A stretch of 64,000 nt of DNA from assembly GCA_902492205.1 (NCBI GenBank), contig CABUKU010000005.1, positions 88,573-152,572 of the forward strand, read 5' to 3'. The translations under genes were made by a program, and so were the position numbers. Position 1 is the first letter of the stretch. The number at the start of each line of letters is the position of its first letter. This document shows, one piece after another, positions 9,769-17,493 of the stretch. The notes beneath the pieces were generated by a model. That model was not told where the DNA came from. It did no database searches and was given only the letters and a program-made list of their open reading frames with translations. This stretch comes from an uncultured Bacteroides sp. Its GTDB lineage: Bacteria; Bacteroidota; Bacteroidia; Bacteroidales; Bacteroidaceae.

Positions 9769-11324
9769 AAAAGATAACTTCATATAGTTTATTTCTTATT
9801 TGTTTGTTGTTCTTTGTTGTATATCCGGCAAAGGCTGCCGACGATAGTATCTTAAACCGTACAATTCAACTACCTAAGAGTGAGGCTACTGTTTATCGGT
9901 TGTTAGGACAGGTATCAGAATTAACGGGCTATCTTTTTATCTATGACAGTGAATTGGTGAATAATGAAAAAGTAGTTAAGTTAAAGAAAGGTTCCCGCAC
10001 TGTGAAACAAGCTATTTATGAAATTATTGATAATGAATTATTGAGGCTAAAGGTTATAGATAACCACATCCTCATCTATCTTCCAAATAGTAAGAAACCT
10101 GCTGTTGTAAGGCATGAAACAAATAAAGAAGAGCCCTCTTATCTCACTGTGAAAGGTGTTTTATTGGATGAAAATACAAAAGAACCGATTCGATATGCTA
10201 CTGTCAGTGTTGATGCCACTTCTATTGGTAGCATAACAAATAAGAGTGGAGAGTTCAGACTTCACCTGTCCGATTCTTTACGTTTGTCACTTATAAACTT
10301 TTCCCATTTGGGCTATGAATCAAAAGCAATAGATATACTTCAACTCATTAAGAGTGATACAACTTTGCTGTTATCTCCTAAGATAATTCCTTTGCAGGAA
10401 GTAATTATCCGTATTGTGAACCCTATTCGCTTGCTTGATGAAATGGTGAATTCCCGTGAGAATAACTATGCACGGAGGCCGGTTTACCTTACCTCCTTTT
10501 ACAGGGAGGGAGTAGAGCACAAGAACAAATTTATGAGTATGACGGAAGCTGTATTTAAAATATATAAAACCTCCTTTGCGAATTACGATATTAATGATCA
10601 GGTGAAATTACTCAAGATGCGTCACATCAGTAACCAATCTGTTAAAGATACTTTGATGGCTAAAATGAAATCGGGTATCAGGGCGAGTCTTTCATTGGAT
10701 ATTATTAAGGATCTACCGGAGTTCTTGTCTCTTGAATCCAAAGAAGATGTGTATGTATATGTCTCCAGTGACATAATAGCAATAGATGGACGGTTAGCTA
10801 ATGTAATTTATTTCGAACAGCGTAAGACCGTTAAAGATCCTCTTTTCAGGGGAGAGCTGTATGTTGATTCAGAGAATAATGCTTTGTTGCAAGCACGATT
10901 GGAACTTAATCCCAAATATATAAGTAAAGCGACCAATACTTTTGTTGAACGAAAAAGTCGGCGCCTTAAAATTACTCCCCAAAAGGTGGCCTATACTATC
11001 TCTTATAAACCTTGGAACGGAGTCTATTACATAAATCATGTACGGGGTGATCTTTATTTTAAGGTAAAGCGGAGAAAGTTATCATTTAATGCTTCTGTCC
11101 TGCACACTTGGTTTGAAATGGTTACTTGTAAGATTGATACGAAACAGGTCAGCCGTTTCACCCGTAATGAGAAGTTATCTACCCATACTATCTTCTCTGA
11201 CACACATTTCAGGTATGATGCAGATTTCTGGAAAGGCTTTAACATCATTCCACCGGAGGAAGAGTTGAGCAAATCTATCTTAAAGATTTCCTCAAAGGTT
11301 GAAGAAACCATAAACGGCAATTAG
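9765..11324 (+). CDS. STN plus CarboxypepD_reg protein without a TonB-receptor barrel
   Basis: A 519-residue protein with a signal peptide (to about 24). An STN domain (about 28-107, IQLPKSEATVYRLLGQVSEL, ending HILIYLP) is the module that talks to FecR proteins. A CarboxypepD_reg-like sandwich follows (about 127-205, VKGVLLDENTKEPIRYATVS). In SusC-type signal transducers the plug and 22-strand barrel would come next. Here there is instead a roughly 300-residue domain with FYRE, shared with the protein at 7068-8327. It is coupled to the FecR gene by ATGA. The arrangement suggests a signal-receiving protein that does not itself import glycan. The domain calls are solid, but the function of the C-terminal domain is unknown. 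Confidence 0.85.
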   Translation: MKKITSYSLFLICLLFFVVYPAKAADDSILNRTIQLPKSEATVYRLLGQVSELTGYLFIYDSELVNNEKVVKLKKGSRTVKQAIYEIIDNELLRLKVIDNHILIYLPNSKKPAVVRHETNKEEPSYLTVKGVLLDENTKEPIRYATVSVDATSIGSITNKSGEFRLHLSDSLRLSLINFSHLGYESKAIDILQLIKSDTTLLLSPKIIPLQEVIIRIVNPIRLLDEMVNSRENNYARRPVYLTSFYREGVEHKNKFMSMTEAVFKIYKTSFANYDINDQVKLLKMRHISNQSVKDTLMAKMKSGIRASLSLDIIKDLPEFLSLESKEDVYVYVSSDIIAIDGRLANVIYFEQRKTVKDPLFRGELYVDSENNALLQARLELNPKYISKATNTFVERKSRRLKITPQKVAYTISYKPWNGVYYINHVRGDLYFKVKRRKLSFNASVLHTWFEMVTCKIDTKQVSRFTRNEKLSTHTIFSDTHFRYDADFWKGFNIIPPEEELSKSILKISSKVEETINGN

Positions 11325-11348
11325 TACAAGCAGCCTTCTTATCCGTCT
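11324..11348 (+). promoter_or_regulatory. Candidate ECF-type promoter of the GH141-GH78 operon
   Basis: GTAC at 11324-11327, a 16-base spacer, then CGTCT at 11344-11348, ending 26 bases before the GH141 start codon. The element overlaps the stop codon of the preceding gene. The same layout is found before five other enzyme units in the window. Confidence 0.6.
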
Positions 11349-11374
11349 TTTATAAGGATTAACATACTTATACT

Positions 11375-13216
11375 ATGATGATGAGAAAATATATCTATGC
11401 TGTATTTTTATTATTGGCAAGCACTTTTACTCTTTCTGCCGCCGATATTTGGGTATCACCACAAGGCAATGACATTGCCGCCGGAACAAAGGAAGCTCCG
11501 AAAGCTACTCTTACTGCGGCTTTGCGGCAGGCAAGGGAGTTGAGACGTATTTATGAAGAAACCGTTACGGACACCCTTTACATTCATTTGCAAGCCGGTA
11601 CATATTCTCTTTACGAGCCAGTCTTTGTGCGTCCCGAGGACAGTGGCACGGCTGCTTCACCAACCGTTATAGTTTCCGAAGGCGGGGAAGCCGTATTAAG
11701 TGGAGGAACTGCTATAACGGGATGGCGTAAAGGAAAGGGAAAACTTTGGGTAGCAGATGTACCCGATTTCAACGGTCGTCCTCTTGATTTCCGCCAGATG
11801 TGGATAAACGGTCGGAAAGCTGTCCGTGCACGTGACATAGCTGATTTTGAAACAATGTCCCGTATTGTGAACAATGATTCCGAACATGAAATACTTTGGG
11901 TGCCTGCAAAGGCTGTGAAGAAGATACTCCATGCACCCTATGCCGAAATGGTACTCCATGAAATGTGGTGTGTGGCAAACCTCCGTATAAAATCAATAGA
12001 AGTGCAAGGCGATTCGGCTGCGGTGCGTTTCCATAATCCGGAAAGCAGGATTCAATTTGAACATCCTTGGCCTCGCCCGATGGTAACGACAGACGGACAT
12101 AACTCTGCCTTTTATCTCACTAACGCAATAGAACTGTTAGATGAACCGGGTGAGTGGTATCATGACCTGCGCAGCCGAAAGCTGTATTATATGCCTCGCG
12201 AAGGAGAGGATATGCGGAAGGCGGAAGTAATAGTACCTGCCGTGGAAACATTGATTCGGGTAGAGGGAACGCTCGATCGCCCTGTCGGGAACATCATTTT
12301 CCGCAACATAGCTTTCAGCCATACTACGTGGATGCGCCCGTCTACTCATGGTCATGTACCTTTGCAGGCAGGCATGTATCTCACCGACGGCTATTCCCTG
12401 AAGCCTAAAATGATTCGTAACTACAATAATCATAAACTGGATAATCAGGCATGGCTGGGGCGCCCCGCTGCTGCGGTGCAGGTAGAATCGGCAAATAATA
12501 TAGATTTTGACGGTTGCCGCTTCGAGCATATCGGTTACAACGGTTTGGATTATGTGCAAGGAACACGGGGCGGAACAGTGCAAGGCTGCCTTTTCCGTGA
12601 CATAGCGGGCAACGGACTGGTGGCAGGAAGCTTCAGCCCGGCTGCCCACGAAACGCATTTGCCCTATGATCCTGCCGACCGTCGCGAACTGTGTACGCAT
12701 CTTACCGTAAAGAACAATCTCTTTACCGATGTTACCAACGAGGATTGGGGATGCGTAGCTGTCTGCGCAGGATATGTCAGCGATATAAACATCGAGCACA
12801 ATGAAATCAGTGAGGTGTCTTACACAGGTATCAGTCTCGGGTGGGGATGGACGCAGACGGTGAACTGCATGCGGAACAACCGCGTGCATGCGAATCTGAT
12901 TCATCACTACGCCAAGCACATGTATGACGTGGCGGGCATTTATACCCTTGGTTCACAGCCTAAGAGCTATGTGACGGAGAACTGCGTGCACAGCATCTAT
13001 CAGCCCGGATATGCCCATGATCCCAACCATTGGTTTTATCTCTATACCGATGAGGGCTCGTCGTTCATCACCGTTAAGGACAATTGGACGGAAGGAGAGA
13101 AATTCCTGAAGAATGCCAACGGACCGGGCAATGTGTGGGAGAACAACGGACCAATGGTAGGCGACAGCATTAAAGTGAAAGCAGGTATCGAACTTAATAA
13201 AAACAACTATAAATGA
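11375..13216 (+). CDS. GH141 alpha-L-fucosidase (right-handed beta-helix)
   Basis: A 613-residue protein with a signal peptide (to about 23) and a right-handed parallel beta-helix. The N-terminus DIWVSPQGNDIAAGTKEAP is typical of the family, and the helix coils run over about 280-590 (NIIFRNIAFSHTTW, then NIDFDGCRFEHIGYNGLDY). The best match in my memory is BT1002, the GH141 enzyme that removes L-fucose from RG-II side chain A. GH141 also includes xylanases, so the fucosidase call rests on the locus context. The start has three consecutive Met codons (11375-11383), and any could be used. The gene overlaps the following GH78 gene by ATGA. Confidence 0.85.
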   Translation: MMMRKYIYAVFLLLASTFTLSAADIWVSPQGNDIAAGTKEAPKATLTAALRQARELRRIYEETVTDTLYIHLQAGTYSLYEPVFVRPEDSGTAASPTVIVSEGGEAVLSGGTAITGWRKGKGKLWVADVPDFNGRPLDFRQMWINGRKAVRARDIADFETMSRIVNNDSEHEILWVPAKAVKKILHAPYAEMVLHEMWCVANLRIKSIEVQGDSAAVRFHNPESRIQFEHPWPRPMVTTDGHNSAFYLTNAIELLDEPGEWYHDLRSRKLYYMPREGEDMRKAEVIVPAVETLIRVEGTLDRPVGNIIFRNIAFSHTTWMRPSTHGHVPLQAGMYLTDGYSLKPKMIRNYNNHKLDNQAWLGRPAAAVQVESANNIDFDGCRFEHIGYNGLDYVQGTRGGTVQGCLFRDIAGNGLVAGSFSPAAHETHLPYDPADRRELCTHLTVKNNLFTDVTNEDWGCVAVCAGYVSDINIEHNEISEVSYTGISLGWGWTQTVNCMRNNRVHANLIHHYAKHMYDVAGIYTLGSQPKSYVTENCVHSIYQPGYAHDPNHWFYLYTDEGSSFITVKDNWTEGEKFLKNANGPGNVWENNGPMVGDSIKVKAGIELNKNNYK

Positions 13217-15411
13217 AACGTATAGCACTATTATCATTCATTACTCTTTTTACAGTGATGACTTACGCACAGACATGGATATGGTATCCGGGAGATTATG
13301 AGATATGGCTCGGCAATGAGATGAATAACCGCCGCACGGAGAGGGGAGCTTTCTTTCCGCCGTTCTGGAAAATGGATTCGCACTACGTAACGGTGGAGTT
13401 CAGTAAGAAGCTCGATCTCGCACAGCCCGAAGAGATAGAGATTGCAGCCGAAGGGAGATATAACGTGAAGCTCGACGGTAAACTGCAATTCGGCATGCCC
13501 CGCCGCTTCACCCTTCCTGCGGGTAAACACAGTCTGAATATTAAGATACACAATCAGGCCACTCCTCCGGCATTATTTGTCAAGGGCATCACTGTGAATA
13601 CCGATGCTTCATGGAAAGTAACTTTTGAAGATAAGGAATGGATTGACGAAAGCGGTAAAGCGAGCGACACTTCCGCTACCACTTACATGGATGCAGGTTG
13701 CTGGAACTTCGACACGGCAGATGAACTTCCTTCCCGCTTCCGACTCTCTACCAAACCACTGAATGCTGCCACTGCCGAAACTCTTGAAGACGGAGGAGTA
13801 TTGCTGGACTTTGGTCGTGAAACATTCGGCTACCTTGTATTGAACGGATTGGAGGGCACGGGAGAAGTGAACATTTATTACGGTGAAAGCCGTGAAGAAG
13901 CACTGGACAAAGCCTATTGCGAAACACTTGACAAGCTTTCTTTGGACGGTGAAACCGTGACCGACCTTGCGCTCAACCGTTCCGAACTGATAGGCGAAAC
14001 CTACATAATGGGTAGTTCCAAAGCATTCCGGTATATCTATATCACCAAAAACGGGACAGCACATTTCAATCGTGTGAATATGCTCTACGAATACATGCCC
14101 GAAGAATATCGTGCTTCTTTCCGCTGCAACGATGAAGAATTGAACCGTATCTGGGACATCGGTGCCTACACTATGCATCTCACCACACGTGAGTTCTTCA
14201 TTGACGGCATCAAGCGCGACCGTTGGGTGTGGAGTGGCGATGCCATCCAAAGCTATCTTATGAACTATTATCTCTTCTTCGATAAGGAATCGGTGAAACG
14301 CACCATATGGCTGCTCCGTGGCAAAGATCCGGTGACAAGTCATTCCAATACCATTATGGATTACACGTTCTACTGGTTTCAAAGCATTTACGATTACTAC
14401 ATGTACACGGGCGACCGTCACTTTGTGAACCAGATATATCCCCGCATGCAGACAATGATGGAATACGTGCTTGGTCGCACTAATCCGAACGGTATGGTGG
14501 AGGGCATGACAGGCGACTGGGTATTTGTGGACTGGGCGGACGGTTATCTCGATAAGCATGGCGAGCTTTCTTTTGAACAGGTATTGTTCTGCAAGAGCCT
14601 TGAAACAATGGCTCTTTGTGCCGCATTGGCCGATAATAAGAATGATGAACAGCATTACACACATCTGGCTTCCACGCTTCGTGCCAAATTGGAGCCTGCT
14701 TTTTGGAATGATGAAAAGCAAGCCTTGGTGCATAACCGTATCAATGGCAGACAAAGTGATAATGTGACTCGCTATTCCAATATGTTTGCAACGTTCTTTA
14801 ACTACCTGAGCCCGGAGAAGCAACAGACTATCAAGAACTCTGTGTTACTGAACGACAGTATCTTGAAGATAACGACTCCTTACATGCGCTTTTACGAGCT
14901 CGAAGCCCTCTGCGCACTTGGCGAACAGGAACAAGTGATGCGCGAAATGAAAGATTATTGGGGCGGCATGCTTAGTGAAGGTGCTACCACATTTTGGGAA
15001 AAGTATAATCCGCAGGAGACGGGAACGCAGCATTTGGCTATGTATGGCCGTCCTTATGGCAAGAGCCTTTGCCATGCATGGGGAGCAAGTCCCATTTACC
15101 TCTTGGGTAAATATTATCTCGGTGTGCGCCCTGCTGAGGCAGGTTATCGTGAGTTCTCTATTCAACCCGTTCTTGGCGGATTGCAGTGGATGGAAGGAAC
15201 CGTTCCCACTCCGAATGGCGATATTCACGTGTATATGGACAAGAAAACCATAAAAGTGAAGGCTACGGAGGGTAAAGGTTATCTCACTTTTACAAGTAAG
15301 CGCATGCCTAAAGCCAATATCGGGAAGATTGAGAAGATAGGCGATGGCAAATATCGCTTATTGATAAATGGTGATGGGAAGGATATTGTAGTAAGGCTGT
15401 CGCAAAGATAA
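13213..15411 (+). CDS. GH78 alpha-L-rhamnosidase (RDR-type active site)
   Basis: A 732-residue GH78 protein with a signal peptide (to about 19), beta-sandwich domains to about 300, the (alpha/alpha)6 barrel at about 300-650 and a C-terminal beta domain. The acid motif reads DGIKRDRWVWSGD near 330-342, without the Glu of the classical RDERxxWxGD motif. The Asp of RDR (near 336) is probably the general acid, as in some characterised GH78 enzymes. The base region is TTFWEKYNP near 594. It resembles BT1001 of the B. thetaiotaomicron RG-II system. Translational coupling with GH141 (ATGA overlap) suggests the two exo-enzymes are made together and act on side chains. Confidence 0.9.
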   Translation: MKRIALLSFITLFTVMTYAQTWIWYPGDYEIWLGNEMNNRRTERGAFFPPFWKMDSHYVTVEFSKKLDLAQPEEIEIAAEGRYNVKLDGKLQFGMPRRFTLPAGKHSLNIKIHNQATPPALFVKGITVNTDASWKVTFEDKEWIDESGKASDTSATTYMDAGCWNFDTADELPSRFRLSTKPLNAATAETLEDGGVLLDFGRETFGYLVLNGLEGTGEVNIYYGESREEALDKAYCETLDKLSLDGETVTDLALNRSELIGETYIMGSSKAFRYIYITKNGTAHFNRVNMLYEYMPEEYRASFRCNDEELNRIWDIGAYTMHLTTREFFIDGIKRDRWVWSGDAIQSYLMNYYLFFDKESVKRTIWLLRGKDPVTSHSNTIMDYTFYWFQSIYDYYMYTGDRHFVNQIYPRMQTMMEYVLGRTNPNGMVEGMTGDWVFVDWADGYLDKHGELSFEQVLFCKSLETMALCAALADNKNDEQHYTHLASTLRAKLEPAFWNDEKQALVHNRINGRQSDNVTRYSNMFATFFNYLSPEKQQTIKNSVLLNDSILKITTPYMRFYELEALCALGEQEQVMREMKDYWGGMLSEGATTFWEKYNPQETGTQHLAMYGRPYGKSLCHAWGASPIYLLGKYYLGVRPAEAGYREFSIQPVLGGLQWMEGTVPTPNGDIHVYMDKKTIKVKATEGKGYLTFTSKRMPKANIGKIEKIGDGKYRLLINGDGKDIVVRLSQR

Positions 15412-15470
15412 ATAATGTAAAAAGTATTGCTGTTATATGTCTTTTTCTTTTATTATATTCTGTTTTTATA

Positions 15471-15478
15471 TATATTTG
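15471..15478 (+). promoter_or_regulatory. Bacteroides-type -7 box (TATATTTG)
   Basis: TATATTTG lies 23 bases before the start of the triple TonB-C protein gene. Its presence suggests this gene has its own housekeeping promoter rather than depending on the GH141-GH78 unit. Confidence 0.5.
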
Positions 15479-15500
15479 GTGATAGCTAAAATCAGGATAC

Positions 15501-17174
15501 ATGAAAAAGATAGGAATATTTTTCATACTTCTGCTTTATGGAGTTATCCAAATCTATGCACAAGACGATCATCTGGAACCGGAATGTGGTATATATGGCT
15601 ATGACCATTATAGCTCAATCGTATGTAAACCGTTTGGGACAGATTTTGAAATACGCTTTGTTGCGGCTCCTTCTTGGGGACATTTGGCATCTTTTTCAAT
15701 GGAAAAAGAGAATAAGAAAATCATACTGAAAATAAATACGGTTAGCTATGCCGGGAGAGATGAACGTTCTCCCGGCTTTTATCGTTTCGAAATAAGTTCA
15801 TCATACGAAGATGCTTTGAAAAGCTTATTTAGTGAGGCTCTGTCACAAGTTGACTTTACTAAGGAGGACAGTAATGGCTTGGATGGAGAAACTTATTATT
15901 TTGTACAGCCCGGACATAATGGAAATATAAAAGTTGGAAGGAAATGGTCGCCGAAAGATTCTACGTTGATGTATCGGCTTACTGCTCTTTGTGATACTAT
16001 TAGTATGGCAACAAGTATATCCGATTTGCCAAAAGTGGTAAAATTGTACGATTTAACTAAGGAACTTAAGGAGTACAATGTTCGGCACCAATTTAAATCT
16101 ACAAGATATAAGAGTTTTGCAATGTTCAATCTTACGGACAAATATTATAAAGGAAGAGTAGATAAAAAACCATATTATCCCACCACAGATGGAATGACAC
16201 ATTATGCCATATGGCAGATTCAATATCCTGATTCCTTATTGAAAACCGACACATGGGGATGGGCTGTTTGTCAACTTGTTATAGATAGTCTTGGTCATGT
16301 ATCGGCAGAAAACTATTTATCCAGCCATTCTCTATTTGAAAAAGAAGCTAAACGCATTGTACATTCTATGACAAAATGGATTCCGGCAGTGAAAGACAGA
16401 AAGAATGTAAAATCCGATGTTATCTTTTTTATTCCCTTTAATCCCGAGTTTTATCGAAAACGCAAAGAATATCAAACTCCGGTATTGACTTCTTGTAAAG
16501 GGCAGAAGGTGGATAAAGAGCCTGAATTTCCCGATAATATTCGTTCTCTTGTGATGGGAAACAGACATTGGGTTTATGGTTTTTTGCCGGATACTGTTGC
16601 TGTTACATGTCGATTTACTGTAAACAGGGATGGATATATAGAGAATGCTCATGTGGTAAACGGTCTGTATCCGACTTATAATAATGCAGCATTAAATATT
16701 ATCTATGGTTTCCCAAGAATAATTCCGGCATTGCGCAAAGGGAAGCATGTTTCATTCGACTATTTGTTGACAATCCATTTTTGGAGAGAAGATTACAGTT
16801 TTTACCGGAATTATAGAGCAAATTTGAAAAGAGAACTGCAAGGATGTATGGTTGAAACCGAATCCCGGAGTATGTATAAAGGAGGATTCCAAGCTATTCG
16901 GAATTTTATAAAATCCAATTTAACTATTACAGATCAAATGAAAAAAACGGGGAAGCAAGGTCGTGTTATTTGTTCGTTTATAGTGGATTTTGATAGATCG
17001 TTGCGCAATTTTCGAGTTGTCCACAGTTTACATCCCTTATTAGACCGGGAAGCATTGAGGGTTTTAAAGCAGTTACCTAATGAATGGAGCAATGGTTACA
17101 TCGTTAATTCTGAAAAAAACTATCTTGAGTTTTGTTCAACTGAATATAATATTCTTGTAAGCTTTGAGTGGTAA
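15501..17174 (+). CDS. Secreted protein with three TonB C-terminal-like domains
   Basis: A 557-residue protein with a signal peptide (to about 20) and no further membrane helix. Three segments have the TonB-C pattern of a beta strand with Val-x-DxxGxI, a helix ending in W-x-PA, and a final strand. They are about 235-315 (VCQLVIDSLGHVSAEN, then TKWIPAVKD), about 345-435 (VTCRFTVNRDGYIENAHVV) and about 450-557 (GRVICSFIVDFDRSLRNF, then LLDREALRVLKQLPNEW). True TonB proteins have an N-terminal membrane anchor and a Pro-rich spacer; this has neither. It lies at the end of the plus-strand enzyme block of the RG-II locus. The fold assignment is good, but the role is unknown; an interaction with TonB boxes or receptors is only a guess. 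Confidence 0.7.
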   Translation: MKKIGIFFILLLYGVIQIYAQDDHLEPECGIYGYDHYSSIVCKPFGTDFEIRFVAAPSWGHLASFSMEKENKKIILKINTVSYAGRDERSPGFYRFEISSSYEDALKSLFSEALSQVDFTKEDSNGLDGETYYFVQPGHNGNIKVGRKWSPKDSTLMYRLTALCDTISMATSISDLPKVVKLYDLTKELKEYNVRHQFKSTRYKSFAMFNLTDKYYKGRVDKKPYYPTTDGMTHYAIWQIQYPDSLLKTDTWGWAVCQLVIDSLGHVSAENYLSSHSLFEKEAKRIVHSMTKWIPAVKDRKNVKSDVIFFIPFNPEFYRKRKEYQTPVLTSCKGQKVDKEPEFPDNIRSLVMGNRHWVYGFLPDTVAVTCRFTVNRDGYIENAHVVNGLYPTYNNAALNIIYGFPRIIPALRKGKHVSFDYLLTIHFWREDYSFYRNYRANLKRELQGCMVETESRSMYKGGFQAIRNFIKSNLTITDQMKKTGKQGRVICSFIVDFDRSLRNFRVVHSLHPLLDREALRVLKQLPNEWSNGYIVNSEKNYLEFCSTEYNILVSFEW

Positions 17175-17287
17175 TATTATTCCTCTTCTGCTTTTTTTAT
17201 TATTGTATTTTTAAGGCAAGTTTCCGCATAACATGTGTTTATCGGTAACGGTAAACATTTGCATACATGTAAAAGAGAGAATCTCCA

Positions 17288-17347
17288 TTTTACCTTCAAA
17301 TGTTCATTTAACATAAGTTTATGTTAAATGAACATTTGGAGGTAAAA
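17288..17347. repeat. Long near-perfect hairpin (29-bp arms)
   Basis: Arms 17288-17316 and 17319-17347 pair over 29 bases with one T-G wobble and a two-base loop. The sequence is AT-rich and lies between two convergent genes. It could serve as a bidirectional terminator or be a small palindromic repeat. The gap 17175-17493 holds nothing else except this and the next inverted repeat. Confidence 0.8.
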
Positions 17348-17392
17348 ACGGATAAAGTACAAATATTGTAGGCAAAAGTCGGAAGTAACTAA

Positions 17393-17487
17393 TTTCCCCT
17401 CTTGAGAGGGGTAGGGGTATGTTATCTTATGAGCCATTAATCATCAACAAGATAACATACCCCTTAAGCCCCTCTCAATAGGGGAAA
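17393..17487. repeat. Inverted repeat with CCCCTC arms (36-39 bp)
   Basis: The left arm 17393-17428 and right arm 17449-17487 match over their whole length apart from one substitution and a short indel, with a 20-base centre. It starts and ends in TTTCCCC/GGGGAAA and contains GGGGTATGTTATCTT. It stands just beyond the 3' end of the minus-strand GH137-GH2 gene. It looks like a small palindromic intergenic element and may double as the terminator of that operon. Confidence 0.75.
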
Positions 17488-17493
17488 GTAATA

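Noticed and set aside
13609..14823. Long open frame on the minus strand (404 codons) inside the GH78 gene
   Set aside because: It runs opposite to a full-length GH78 gene with intact motifs, has no recognisable domain, signal or spacing to neighbours, and is a codon-bias shadow.
15417..15443. GTAA-N17-TGTCT resembling the ECF-type promoter before the triple TonB-C gene
   Set aside because: Both boxes and the spacer deviate, and it lies 58 bases or more before the start codon. A clear TATATTTG box stands closer to the gene.
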